33,360 nt of DNA from an uncultured Actinomycetes bacterium (GCA_903873775.1 CAIQPR010000067.1:1-33360); one strand, 5' to 3'; positions 1 through 8,267 are shown, numbered from the stretch's first letter. Made by a program: numbers and translations. Notes: generated by a model from the sequence alone, not told the origin.

Positions 1-1281
1 ACGCTGGGCATGCCTCGCATGAAGCAGCAGCTCGACACCATCACGCCCGACGAGTGGCGCCGCTACATCCACCACTACAACTTCCCCCCGTACTCGGTGG
101 GTGAGTCCGGTCGCGTCGGTTCGCCGAAGCGCCGCGAAGTGGGTCACGGCATGCTCGCCGAGCGCGCCTTGACGCCGGTGCTGCCGAGCGAGGAAGAGTT
201 CCCCTACACGCTGCGCGTGGTGTCCGACATCATGCAGTCCAACGGTTCGACCTCCATGGGTTCGGTTTGTGGTTCGACGTTGTCGCTCATGGCGGCCGGC
301 GTGCCGATCAAGGCCCCCGTCGCCGGTATCGCGATGGGTCTCGTCTACGAGGGTGGCAAGTACGTCACTCTGACCGACATCCTCGGTGCCGAAGACGCCT
401 TCGGTGACATGGACTTCAAGGTGGCCGGCACCGCCGACGCCGTGACGGCCCTGCAGCTCGACACCAAGATCGACGGTCTCCCGGCCGACGTGTTGGCCCA
501 GGCGTTGCTGCAGGCCAAGGAAGCCCGTCTCGCCATCCTCGACGTCATCTCCGAGACCATCTCCGCCCCGCGCGAGAAGGTCGCCGAAGTGGCGCCGAAG
601 ATTGTCAGCCTCGAGATCCCGATCGACAAGATCGGTGAGGTCATCGGGCCGAAGGGCAAGGTCATCAACACCCTCCAGCAGGAGACCGGTGCGGACATTG
701 CGGTGGATGACGACGGCGTCGTCGGCACCGTGACCATCGGTGCCAAGGACGGCCGTGCGGTCGCCGAAGCGCGCCGCCGCATCGAGTTGATCCTCGACCC
801 GCCGACGGCGGACGTGGGCGCCATCTACCAGGGCAAGGTTGTGAACATCGCGAAGTTCGGTGCGTTCGTGTCGATCCTCCCGGGTCGCGACGGACTGCTG
901 CACATCTCGAAGCTCTCGCCGCTCAACGGCGGCAAGCGCATTGGTCAGGTCGAAGACGTCCTCACCCTCGGTCAGGCGATCGAGGTCAAGGTCGACGACA
1001 TCGACCCGCAGGGCAAGGTCTCGCTCTCGCTGACCGGTGAGTACGCGATGGACGACAACGCCGACGAGCCGCGCGAACAGCGTGAGCCTCGGGAGCGTCG
1101 CGAGCCGCGCGAAGCGCGCGAGCCCCGCAACGACAGTGGCTCGTCCCGTCCGGTGGCCTCGTTCGAGGAGAGTTTCGAAGCCGAACTCGCCAACGAGATT
1201 GGTGACTTGGGCCCCGGTGGTCCGGGACTCAACGACGGTGACGGTGGCGATCGTCGCCGCTCGCGTCCGCGTCGTCGCTAA
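1..1281 (+). CDS. pnp: Polyribonucleotide nucleotidyltransferase (PNPase), 3' part
   Basis: C-terminal 426 residues of PNPase, the phosphorolytic 3'-5' exoribonuclease of mRNA decay; the gene runs off the left edge, so the first RNase PH core is missing. The visible part starts near the end of that core's linker region and continues into the second RNase PH domain, with the conserved stretch [23 protein letters not shown] domain follows with its GxxG loop as GPKG at bases 646-657, then an S1 domain at about bases 823-1035 ([23 protein letters not shown]). After S1 comes a disordered mixed-charge tail of about 75 residues, rich in R-E-P-R units and ending in [10 protein letters not shown] strong intrinsic terminator lies 17 bp past the stop. 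Identification is secure; the tail's role (perhaps RNA or partner binding) is inference. Confidence 0.97.
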   Translation, partial: TLGMPRMKQQLDTITPDEWRRYIHHYNFPPYSVGESGRVGSPKRREVGHGMLAERALTPVLPSEEEFPYTLRVVSDIMQSNGSTSMGSVCGSTLSLMAAGVPIKAPVAGIAMGLVYEGGKYVTLTDILGAEDAFGDMDFKVAGTADAVTALQLDTKIDGLPADVLAQALLQAKEARLAILDVISETISAPREKVAEVAPKIVSLEIPIDKIGEVIGPKGKVINTLQQETGADIAVDDDGVVGTVTIGAKDGRAVAEARRRIELILDPPTADVGAIYQGKVVNIAKFGAFVSILPGRDGLLHISKLSPLNGGKRIGQVEDVLTLGQAIEVKVDDIDPQGKVSLSLTGEYAMDDNADEPREQREPRERREPREAREPRNDSGSSRPVASFEESFEAELANEIGDLGPGGPGLNDGDGGDRRRSRPRRR

Positions 1282-1298
1282 CCAACTTCACGCAGTCC

Positions 1299-1345
1299 CA
1301 CCGCGGGGGACTCGGCCACAGCGCCGGGTCCCCCGCGGTGTTTTT
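1299..1345 (+). terminator. Rho-independent terminator of pnp
   Basis: A perfect 13-bp inverted repeat, caccgcgggggac (1299-1311) and gtcccccgcggtg (1328-1340), is followed directly by five T (1341-1345). The 16-nt loop can itself pair partly (cggc with gccg). It begins 17 bp past the pnp stop codon. It is the only clear intrinsic terminator I see in the window. Confidence 0.93.
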
Positions 1346-1346
1346 G

Positions 1347-1352
1347 TAGCGT
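1347..1352 (+). promoter_or_regulatory. Putative -10 element (TAGCGT) of a leaderless promoter
   Basis: TAGCGT fits the actinobacterial TANNNT -10 pattern and ends exactly 6 nt before the ATG at 1359, so transcription would start on the start codon. It begins 1 nt after the T-tract of the pnp terminator. No -35 match is visible. Confidence 0.55.
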
Positions 1353-1358
1353 CGAGGC

Positions 1359-2561
1359 ATGGCCACCAAGAAAACTCCGTCCACGTCACCCGCGCGTCGC
1401 TCGCGCACCACGGCAGCATCAACCGCCGCGCCCGCGATGAAGGGGACCTCGCGTCGTCGCCCGACGAGCGCGACCGCACGAACCCCTGAAGAAGTGAAGG
1501 CGATCTACGACGCCTGCGAGCGCTACGTCAATGGGCATGGTCCTCGACGAGTGGCTACCCACCTCGCGCAGATTCCCGAAGACACCGAAATGGATGTCTA
1601 CGGCACCGGGGGAGTGGTGGCCGAACTCGAAGGCGAGATGGCGCGCCTTCTCGGCAAGGAGTCGGCTCTGTTTGTGGTGAGCGGCACCATGGCCCAGCAG
1701 GCCACGTTGCGCGTTCACGCGGACCGACGGATGTCGCGCGGCATTGTGTTTCATCCCGCCTGCCACCTCGATCTCTACGAAGAGCGCGCGTATGAACGCT
1801 TGCACCAACTGGTGGGTATCACGCCGGTGCACGGACTTGAGCCCTTGACCGCCGCGGATCTCGCGCGCGTGCGGGGGCCGGTGGCCGCCCTGGTGATCGA
1901 ACTGCCCCAGCGCGAGCTGGGCGGCACGCTGCCGACCTGGGAGGACCTCGTGGCGCAGGTGACCTGGGCGCGTGATCGTGGTGCCGCGGTGCACTTAGAC
2001 GGCGCACGACTCTGGGAGGCCGCACCGTATTACGAGCGCAGCGCGGGAAAGAGCATGGCCGACATCGCCGCGCTCTTCGACACGATCTACGTGTCCTTCT
2101 ACAAGGGGCTCGGGGGCATCGCGGGATGCTGTGTCGTCGGCGACGCCGCGGTGATCGATGAGGTCGCGCAGTGGCGCATTCGACACGGCGGCCGTCTCTT
2201 CGGCGTGTGGCCCCTCGCCGCGTCCGCGCTGTCGGCCTGGCGCGAACGCGGGGGCAACTTCGCCCGCTACGGCACGCACGCACGCGCGATCGCGAAGGAA
2301 CTCGCGACGCTCGATGATCTCGAGATTCTGCCGTCACCCCCCGAGACCAACATGATGCACTGGCGCATCCGTGGAGAGCGACAGAGGATTCTCGACCGCA
2401 TGATCGACGTCGCGCGGGAGGAGAAGGTGTGGCTCTTCGGCGCGCCCTACGCCGTCGAGGGTCCCCGTCTTCAACGATTCGAATTCAATGTGGGTGACGC
2501 CACTCTGGAGGTGTCGCCGAAGGAGATTCGCGAACTTCTCGCTCGCGTCACCGCGAACTAG
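1359..2561 (+). CDS. Threonine aldolase / beta-eliminating lyase family PLP enzyme
   Basis: A 400-residue fold-type I PLP enzyme of the low-specificity threonine aldolase family, which cleaves threonine or related beta-hydroxy amino acids to glycine and an aldehyde. Conserved marks are MDVYGTGG (residues 78-85, the family's GDDVYG position), HLDGAR (212-217) and the Schiff-base lysine K249 in VSFYKGLGG. The first 45 residues are an unusual low-complexity tail rich in Lys, Arg, Ser, Thr and Ala. An internal ATG at 1437 would remove much of it, but a leaderless-type -10 box exactly 6 nt before 1359 favours the long form. Its TAG stop interlocks with the stop of the convergent GT87 gene. The exact substrate cannot be read from sequence. 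Confidence 0.88.
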   Translation: MATKKTPSTSPARRSRTTAASTAAPAMKGTSRRRPTSATARTPEEVKAIYDACERYVNGHGPRRVATHLAQIPEDTEMDVYGTGGVVAELEGEMARLLGKESALFVVSGTMAQQATLRVHADRRMSRGIVFHPACHLDLYEERAYERLHQLVGITPVHGLEPLTAADLARVRGPVAALVIELPQRELGGTLPTWEDLVAQVTWARDRGAAVHLDGARLWEAAPYYERSAGKSMADIAALFDTIYVSFYKGLGGIAGCCVVGDAAVIDEVAQWRIRHGGRLFGVWPLAASALSAWRERGGNFARYGTHARAIAKELATLDDLEILPSPPETNMMHWRIRGERQRILDRMIDVAREEKVWLFGAPYAVEGPRLQRFEFNVGDATLEVSPKEIRELLARVTAN

Positions 2562-3832
2562 TCAGCCGGCTGCAAGAGGGCCGCTGGATCCTTGCGGCGT
2601 TGCCACCCGAGGACCCCAATGGCCGCGAGAGCGGCCACCATGATGAAGAAGTCGACGTTGCCGAGGACGCTATTCAGCAGGTTCCAGTGCAGCGGGTCCA
2701 TGCCGTTCTCGGGTGGGATCCAGACAAAGGAGTACCAGTTCGCCGACACCACGAGCAACGCCCACCAGGGACCCGTTCGTGGACGATCGTGCGCGATGGT
2801 GAGCCACACGAGAAGGGGGATCAACCACACCAGGTGGTGCGTCCAGGAGATCGGGGAGGCGAGGTCGCCGGTCATACCGACCGCCACGAGGGTCGCGATC
2901 TGCGAGACGTGGGGGGCCAGGGCCACCGCAATGCACAGGCCCACCAGAATCGTGAGCGCTTCGAAGGCGGTGAGAAGACCGTGGGAGAGCAGTTCGTGGG
3001 CCAGGCGTTGTGACGCCCCGCGGATCGACTGATTCGAGTTGTACCAGACGGTGCCGATGTGCTGTGCGTTGAATGCGTACTGGCGCCAGTAGAGGATCGT
3101 CACGTGATAATTGACGAGCAGCATGAAGGCCTCGGCGGCGACGACGGTCGTCAGCGCGACGAGGGCCGCACGAAATTGGCGCCGCAGCACGAGGTAAGCA
3201 ATGAAGACGAAGGGCACCAGCTTGATCGCGGTCGCCAGTCCCAGCATGATGCCCCGAGGGAGCCGGCGGTTCGGGCGCTCGAGGACGTCGTAGAGGACGA
3301 ACATCGCGAGGACCAGATTGATCTGGCCGAAGTGGAAGTTCTCCCAGATGGGCTCCATGGCAAAGGCCGGACCCACGAGCAAGAGAGTCGCCGCCCAGAG
3401 ACCCTGCGGCGTGAAATCGGGACGCGCGAGACGCAGGGAGAGGCGGATCAGCAAGACGAGGGACGCGAGGATGAGCGTGGCCCAAAGGAATGTCGCGAGG
3501 CCACTCGGCACGAGCGTGAAGGGCCAGAAGAACAGGGCGGCAATCGGTGGGTACGTGAAGGGCAGGTAGGGAATGCGCTGGAGACGCACGGTATAGAGAT
3601 CGGGATCAAACACGTGACGCGCACCCAAGAGGTACACGTGAAAGTCGAGGTAGGGGTGGAACTGACTCAGCACGTAGATGATGATCACGGCCGGCAGCGA
3701 CAGAATCGCGCCGATGGCGACGCACTGACGGGTGCGGGTATTAGCAAAGTTCACCAGCGCGTCGCCCACGCGTCCCGAGTGTGGCGCGGTGCGACCGTAG
3801 GTCAGCGGAGTATCGACGGGGAGAAACCTCAC
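2558..3832 (-). CDS. GT87-family (DUF2029) integral membrane glycosyltransferase
   Basis: A 424-residue polytopic membrane protein of GT-C family GT87, whose characterised members are polyprenyl-phosphate-mannose-dependent alpha-mannosyltransferases such as PimE. The signature is near the N-terminus: YLDFHVYLLGARHVFDPDLY, then LPFTYPPIAALFFWP, with the conserved Asp in the first external loop. WENFHFGQINLVL and NSNQSIRG further on are also typical of the family. The GTG start at 3832 overlaps the TGA of the upstream glycosyltransferase (GTGA), so the two are surely co-transcribed and translationally coupled. A longer open frame to 4792 is a shadow of the upstream gene. The donor is probably a polyprenyl-phosphate sugar; acceptor unknown. 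Confidence 0.88.
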   Translation of the reverse strand: MRFLPVDTPLTYGRTAPHSGRVGDALVNFANTRTRQCVAIGAILSLPAVIIIYVLSQFHPYLDFHVYLLGARHVFDPDLYTVRLQRIPYLPFTYPPIAALFFWPFTLVPSGLATFLWATLILASLVLLIRLSLRLARPDFTPQGLWAATLLLVGPAFAMEPIWENFHFGQINLVLAMFVLYDVLERPNRRLPRGIMLGLATAIKLVPFVFIAYLVLRRQFRAALVALTTVVAAEAFMLLVNYHVTILYWRQYAFNAQHIGTVWYNSNQSIRGASQRLAHELLSHGLLTAFEALTILVGLCIAVALAPHVSQIATLVAVGMTGDLASPISWTHHLVWLIPLLVWLTIAHDRPRTGPWWALLVVSANWYSFVWIPPENGMDPLHWNLLNSVLGNVDFFIMVAALAAIGVLGWQRRKDPAALLQPAD

Positions 3833-5010
3833 GGCGTCCACGCGGGTGTTGCCGAAACGATGATCAGGAATCCGAGGATGGCGCACGAGGCCGTCAGCAA
3901 GACGCCGAACCACCGATTGTTCAGTCGGGACCCCACGGTGGCGACGAGGGGCGCATCGCGCAGCAGAAGTCGGGGGGTGATACCCACAATCGGTGACAAA
4001 AGGCCCATGAAGATCACGGTGACGCCGTAGACGAAGATCGGCACGCTGGGGCGAATCTTGACGAACAGGATGAACATGCCAATGGCGACCAGGAAGCTGA
4101 AGGTCTTCACCGGGGGATTCAGGTTGCTGAAGCCGTGGGCCGCGAAGCCGTAGAGCGCTTTCGGGAGTCCCGAGAAATAGGGACCACCTTGCCACCCACG
4201 CCGTTGCGCGTGAAACCAGGTGAAGAAGGACCCCGCGTGAAAGTAGAGATAGGTAAAGAACGACAGAACGCCGAGTGGGGCGAGAACGACGGCCGCGAGT
4301 GGTCGCACACTCTTCTGCGTGCGGGCCGCGAGGAGGGCCACGATCACGCAGGTGATGACGGCGGCACTGCCCACCGGGTCGGCCAAAGAGCATGTCGCCG
4401 AAGCCAGTCCGGCGAGCACCCATTTTTCGCGCCGCAGGGACCACAGGGCGAGGCACGCGAAGGTGACGATCAGTCCTTCGGAGTAGACGAAGCTCAATAC
4501 GAGAGCGCCCGGTGTGAAAAGAACGAGGGAGATGCCGCGTCGGGACTCGGACAGGGTGCTCGTGTCGCGCAGCAGCATCCAGACGCCAAAGGACGCCGTG
4601 AGTCCGGTGAGCACGGAGGCGAAAATCCCGCTCGTGACCCAACTCAGTGGGGTGAGGAAGTGCACTAAGCGCACCATGAGGGGCATGAGGGGGAAGAAGC
4701 CGAGATTGGACTGCGCCACGTCGCCGAGGCCCGGCGGAATTTTCGTGACGTAGCCGTAGTGGGCGATGCTCAAGTACCACTTGGCGTCCCAAGGGGACAA
4801 CATGCTGGACAAGCTATGGTGCAGGATTTTGGACACCGCGAGCACCATCGAGATCACGTAGAGCCGCGACAAAGCGAAAATGCCGACGGGGATCCAGAGT
4901 TCTTTTGTCTGAAAGGACTCCGGCGCACTCCGGTCGCTCGTGAGAACGGCACGCCCGAGGCCATTCGTGAGTCGTTGCAGACCCGAGGGGGTGGTGGTGG
5001 CGTGGGCCAC
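3829..5010 (-). CDS. PIG-V-like (GT76/Gpi18 type) membrane mannosyltransferase
   Basis: A 393-residue multi-pass membrane protein resembling bacterial PIG-V/Gpi18-type mannosyltransferases (GT-C fold). The key motif is PWDAKWYLSIAHYGY, containing the WD pair that carries the family's catalytic acidic residue, followed by FFPLMPLMVRLV. I chose the GTG at 5010: the frame stays open to 5427, but that stretch lies antisense to dapB. An AAAGG stands 10 nt before this GTG, and TAAACT at 5042-5047 could be a -10 giving a leader of about 25 nt. ATG at 5109 is possible but would overlap dapB's first codon. It forms a two-gene operon with the GT87 gene, probably decorating a lipid, glycan or protein at the membrane. 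Confidence 0.82.
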   Translation of the reverse strand: MAHATTTPSGLQRLTNGLGRAVLTSDRSAPESFQTKELWIPVGIFALSRLYVISMVLAVSKILHHSLSSMLSPWDAKWYLSIAHYGYVTKIPPGLGDVAQSNLGFFPLMPLMVRLVHFLTPLSWVTSGIFASVLTGLTASFGVWMLLRDTSTLSESRRGISLVLFTPGALVLSFVYSEGLIVTFACLALWSLRREKWVLAGLASATCSLADPVGSAAVITCVIVALLAARTQKSVRPLAAVVLAPLGVLSFFTYLYFHAGSFFTWFHAQRRGWQGGPYFSGLPKALYGFAAHGFSNLNPPVKTFSFLVAIGMFILFVKIRPSVPIFVYGVTVIFMGLLSPIVGITPRLLLRDAPLVATVGSRLNNRWFGVLLTASCAILGFLIIVSATPAWTP

Positions 5011-5041
5011 GGGCCGTCGACCTTTCGTAGGAATCGAATCA

Positions 5042-5047
5042 AGTTTA
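5042..5047 (-). promoter_or_regulatory. Possible -10 element (TAAACT) of the glycosyltransferase operon
   Basis: On the minus strand TAAACT would start a transcript near 5035, giving a leader of about 25 nt that includes AAAGG upstream of the GTG at 5010. No good -35 is seen. The 97-bp gap would hold divergent promoters for this operon and dapB. Confidence 0.35.
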
Positions 5048-5095
5048 CTGAGGTGATCCCTAGTGCTCGGGATCGTTCGCGACGAAGGCATCTCG

Positions 5096-5101
5096 TAAAG
5101 T
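5096..5101 (+). promoter_or_regulatory. Putative -10 element (TAAAGT) of leaderless dapB promoter
   Basis: TAAAGT ends exactly 6 nt before the dapB ATG at 5108, placing +1 on the A of the start codon. There is no convincing Shine-Dalgarno sequence. Confidence 0.6.
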
Positions 5102-5107
5102 GCAGGC

Positions 5108-5857
5108 ATGATTCGAATTGCCCTCGTGGGTGCCGGTGGCCGGATGGGCTCGATGTTGACCGACGCCTTCGCGGCGGCGGCTGACACGGAGGTCACGGCG
5201 CGCGTCGACCCCCACGCCGAGGGCTGCCTTGCGGCACTCAGTGACGTCGATCCGGCGACCGTCGACGTCGTGGTGGACTTCTCCACCACCGAGGTGGCAC
5301 GTGCGTCGGTGGCCTGGGCCGTCGAGCACGAGTGTGGCGTCGTCGTCGGCACCACCGGCTTTACCGACGAGGAGATTGACCGGTGGCGCGAGGAGTACGC
5401 GGCCGCGCACGTCGTGGTAGCGGCCAACTACACGCTGGGGGCGGTGCTCGCCGAGCGCTTCGCCGCCGAAGCGGCACCGTACTTTGACCGGGTGGAAATC
5501 ATTGAGTTCCACCACGACCGCAAGGTGGACGCCCCGTCGGGTACCGCCCTCGAGACCGCCCGGGTCATTCGAGAGGCTCGCGCCGCGGCGGGACGCAGCG
5601 CGGTGAGCGAACCCACCACGCGCGACACGATCGAGGGCTCACGAGGGGCCGACAGCGGTGACAACGTGCGGGTGCACGCCGTGCGCATGCCCGGCATGAC
5701 CGCGCATCAGGAGATCATCTTCGGCGGACCGGGCGAGGGTCTCACCATTCGTCACGACGCCTACGACCGCACCAGCTTCACCGCGGGCGTCCTGCTCGCC
5801 GTGCGCAGCGTGCGCGATCGCCCGGGTGTCACGCGCGGCTTGGCGCCACTGTTGTGA
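5108..5857 (+). CDS. dapB: 4-hydroxy-tetrahydrodipicolinate reductase
   Basis: DapB, 249 residues, reduces 4-hydroxy-tetrahydrodipicolinate with NAD(P)H to tetrahydrodipicolinate, the step after DapA in lysine and diaminopimelate synthesis. The N-terminal Rossmann loop is GAGGRMG (residues 8-14). The substrate-binding and catalytic stretch EFHHDRKVDAPSGTA (133-147) holds the HH pair and the conserved Lys139. GTTGFT and AANYTLGAV are also family motifs. Its length is normal. Its TGA overlaps the GTG of the double TetR regulator (GTGA), so the regulator is probably co-transcribed with dapB. Its partner dapA lies about 2.4 kb downstream. Confidence 0.97.
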   Translation: MIRIALVGAGGRMGSMLTDAFAAAADTEVTARVDPHAEGCLAALSDVDPATVDVVVDFSTTEVARASVAWAVEHECGVVVGTTGFTDEEIDRWREEYAAAHVVVAANYTLGAVLAERFAAEAAPYFDRVEIIEFHHDRKVDAPSGTALETARVIREARAAAGRSAVSEPTTRDTIEGSRGADSGDNVRVHAVRMPGMTAHQEIIFGGPGEGLTIRHDAYDRTSFTAGVLLAVRSVRDRPGVTRGLAPLL

Positions 5858-7050
5858 CAACGGCGGAGGCCATTCTCGACGCCGCCGGCCGCAACATCAT
5901 CGCTCACGGATTCCACGCGACCACTGTCGACGCGGTCGCCCGCGACGCGGGTGTGTCGCGGGCCACGGTCTACCGGGTGTATCCCGGCGGTCGCGCCGAC
6001 ATCCTCGACAGTTTTCTCTCCCGCGAGGTCGAGCGATTCTTCGAAGATCTCTACGAGCACGTGCGCACTCTGCGAAACCTCGAGACCGTGCTCGTGGAGG
6101 GCCTGACGTACGCCCGCAAACGGATCATCGCGCACCCCGTGCTGAACGTCGCCCTCGTGGAGGACTCGACGGTGCTCGAATCGACCTTCGACGTCATGTT
6201 CGCCTCTATCAACGAGGCGATTGCCGAATTTGTTACCTCGTATCTCCCCGAAGGCCCGCACCGCGACGAGCGCGGCGATTTCCTCTCCCGCATGGCTCTG
6301 TCGTACTTGTCCGCCCCCGGCGCGTGGGACTTCGACGATCACAGCCAAGTCGACGCACTCGTGCGCAGTGAACTCATTCCCACCAGTTCTACCGCTCGCG
6401 TTGTCGGCCCGGCGAGACCGCGGGACTTGCCGCCCGTGGAGGAAACCACCTTGCAGCAGCGCGTGGCGCGCGCCTTGCAGGAGGAATTCGTCGACGGGGT
6501 GTCACTGTCGATGGAGTCCGTGGCCCGCCGCGGCGACGTCTCCCGCGCGACGCTGTACCGGGCGTTTCCCGGCGGTCGGTGGTCTCTCGTCGCGACGGCG
6601 GTCGAGATTGAGACCGCGCGCATTCTCGCGGCCGTCGCTTCGGGGCTCGTCGACGCGACGACGATCGACGACGCCGTGGTCAGTGTGCTGACGACCACGT
6701 GGCACCACGCCACCTCGCACCCCGCGTTGACGCGACTGCTCGAGGTGCGTCCGGACCTCATCCACGACCAGATGCGTTTCGCCAAAGCTCAGCGGAATTT
6801 CGAAGTATTTACGGCCCAGGTGGCGCCCCTGCTCGCGCGGTGGGTGGGTCGCGAAGCCTCCGAGAGGATTGCCGAGTGGACCTTGCGCGTGATGTTCTCG
6901 TACTGGCTCGATCCGTCACCGGCCGTCAGCGTCACGGATCCCGCATCCGTCGCCGCGTTCTATAACCGCCACCTCGCCGCCGGCGTGGCGGCCCTCTCGC
7001 AGCTCCCGGACCATCGCCGGCACGGACCTGTGGTAAGAAAACGTCACTGA
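5854..7050 (+). CDS. Tandem-duplicated TetR-family transcriptional regulator
   Basis: A 398-residue protein made of two complete TetR-like units in one chain. The first helix-turn-helix (residues 4-50) reads TTVDAVARDAGVSRATVYRVYPGGR, and the second (about 203-247) reads LSMESVARRGDVSRATLYRAFPGGR. Each is followed by a helical effector domain, and both effector domains share a similar stretch (IIAHPVLNVALVEDSTVLES against ATSHPALTRLLEVRPDLIHD). Ordinary TetR proteins are about 200 residues and act as homodimers, so this looks like a covalently linked pseudo-dimer. The GTG start overlaps the dapB stop by 4 bp. The ferritin-like gene begins 25 bp downstream. Ligand and targets are unknown. Confidence 0.88.
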   Translation: MTTAEAILDAAGRNIIAHGFHATTVDAVARDAGVSRATVYRVYPGGRADILDSFLSREVERFFEDLYEHVRTLRNLETVLVEGLTYARKRIIAHPVLNVALVEDSTVLESTFDVMFASINEAIAEFVTSYLPEGPHRDERGDFLSRMALSYLSAPGAWDFDDHSQVDALVRSELIPTSSTARVVGPARPRDLPPVEETTLQQRVARALQEEFVDGVSLSMESVARRGDVSRATLYRAFPGGRWSLVATAVEIETARILAAVASGLVDATTIDDAVVSVLTTTWHHATSHPALTRLLEVRPDLIHDQMRFAKAQRNFEVFTAQVAPLLARWVGREASERIAEWTLRVMFSYWLDPSPAVSVTDPASVAAFYNRHLAAGVAALSQLPDHRRHGPVVRKRH

Positions 7051-7075
7051 ACTACGACTCATTGGGGGGTACGCA

Positions 7076-8230
7076 GTGACGACGCTCGACAACGACGCGA
7101 TGGAAATGTTGTCCAATCAGGACATCATTGGACGTGAGGACATTAACGACTGGCAGGTGATCTTCGAGTCCGTGGGACGCGACGACGGATCCTCGACCCG
7201 CGAGGTGGCGAACAACTGCCCGACGATGTTCACGTGGGACTACGAGAAGGGCTACCGCCCGAAGCTCGACAAGCTCTACGAAAAGGCCAAGACCGGTCAG
7301 TGGAACGGCTCCACGGATCTGCCGTGGGACACCCTGGTGGACCAGGAGAAGATCGCCTACGAGTCCTACGTCGAAGGCGCGCGTGGTCCGATCGCGTCGG
7401 CGAACCTTGCGGGCACGCAACTCGAGAAGTGGGGAGAGAAGGAATGGGTCTCTCTCAACATGGAGTACCAGAACTGGATGCTCAGCCAGTTCATGCACGG
7501 TGAGCAGGGAGCCCTCCTCTGCACGGCGAAGATCGTGGAGACCGTGCCGTGGATTGACGCGAAGTACTACGCCGCCACGCAGGTAATGGACGAAGCCCGT
7601 CACGTGGAGGTGTTCTCGCGCTACCTCGACACCAAGTTGTCGGGCCACTACGTGATGAACTCGCACCTCGGTCTTCTCCTCGACGACATCGTGGAGGACT
7701 CGCGCTGGGACATGACCTACCTCGGCATGCAGATCATGGTGGAGGGCCTCGCCCTCGCCGCGTTCGGTTTCATGCACCAGATGACCCAGGAGCCGCTGCT
7801 CAAGAAGTTGCTGCGCTACGTGATGGCCGACGAGGCGCGCCACGTCGCCTTCGGCGTGCTCAGCCTCCAGGAGATCTACGCGGACATGAACGCATCGGAG
7901 ATTCGCGAGCGTCAGGAGTTCGCCTTCGAGGCCGCGTTGCGTATGCGTGACCGCATGCAGGGTCAGGAGATCTGGGACCGCATTGGCGTCACCCCGCGCG
8001 ACGCCGCCCAGGTCACTCTCATGGACCCGGACCGCGTGGTCTTCCAGGCGGCCCTGTTCTCCAAGATTGTGCCGAACTGCAAGAAGTTGGGCCTGCTCGA
8101 CGCGGCGGACGGTTGGTTGCGCACGAAGTTCACCGAGATGGGCGTCATTGCCTTCGAGGACTTCGAAGACACCACGCTCGACATCGACGCCAACGCCGAC
8201 GGCTCGCCGGTGGAACGCGGCGTCGAGTGA
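7076..8230 (+). CDS. Ferritin-like diiron carboxylate protein (putative oxygenase)
   Basis: A 384-residue, mainly helical protein with the full set of class I diiron ligands in a four-helix bundle: E143 (HGEQGALL), E173/H176 (DEARHVEVF), E223 (VEGLALAAF) and E253/H256 (DEARHVAFG). The spacing matches the E, ExxH, E, ExxH pattern of ribonucleotide reductase R2, fatty-acyl desaturases and N-oxygenases, rather than iron-storing ferritins, which are far shorter. The GTG start has a run of six G (7064-7069) at good spacing, so it is translated from a leader. It follows the double TetR gene by 25 bp, which may regulate it. The substrate is unknown and I would not name a specific enzyme. Confidence 0.82.
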   Translation: MTTLDNDAMEMLSNQDIIGREDINDWQVIFESVGRDDGSSTREVANNCPTMFTWDYEKGYRPKLDKLYEKAKTGQWNGSTDLPWDTLVDQEKIAYESYVEGARGPIASANLAGTQLEKWGEKEWVSLNMEYQNWMLSQFMHGEQGALLCTAKIVETVPWIDAKYYAATQVMDEARHVEVFSRYLDTKLSGHYVMNSHLGLLLDDIVEDSRWDMTYLGMQIMVEGLALAAFGFMHQMTQEPLLKKLLRYVMADEARHVAFGVLSLQEIYADMNASEIRERQEFAFEAALRMRDRMQGQEIWDRIGVTPRDAAQVTLMDPDRVVFQAALFSKIVPNCKKLGLLDAADGWLRTKFTEMGVIAFEDFEDTTLDIDANADGSPVERGVE

Positions 8231-8254
8231 TACAGGTCCCGGGTGCGGGACTGG

Positions 8255-8260
8255 TAACTT
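8255..8260 (+). promoter_or_regulatory. Possible extended -10 (TGgTAACTT) of dapA promoter
   Basis: TAACTT preceded by TG at 8252-8253 resembles an extended -10. It ends 7 nt before the dapA GTG (8268), so the transcript would be leaderless or nearly so. No Shine-Dalgarno sequence is seen. Confidence 0.45.
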
Positions 8261-8267
8261 TCACAAC

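Noticed and set aside
1037..1489. 150-residue frame crossing the pnp end and the terminator
   Set aside because: Shadow of pnp; it would be translated through the terminator hairpin and has no recognisable sequence.
3059..4030. 323-residue plus-strand frame opposite the glycosyltransferases
   Set aside because: Highly charged Gln/Glu/Arg/His composition is the complement of membrane-helix codons; it is a shadow.
3833..4792. Long N-terminal extension of the GT87 reading frame
   Set aside because: It reads Arg/Pro/His-rich, lacks membrane helices and lies on the PIG-V-like gene in the same direction but another frame; the true start is the GTG at 3832.
5011..5427. Upstream extension of the PIG-V-like frame
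   Set aside because: It runs antisense through dapB and has low-complexity composition typical of a shadow frame.
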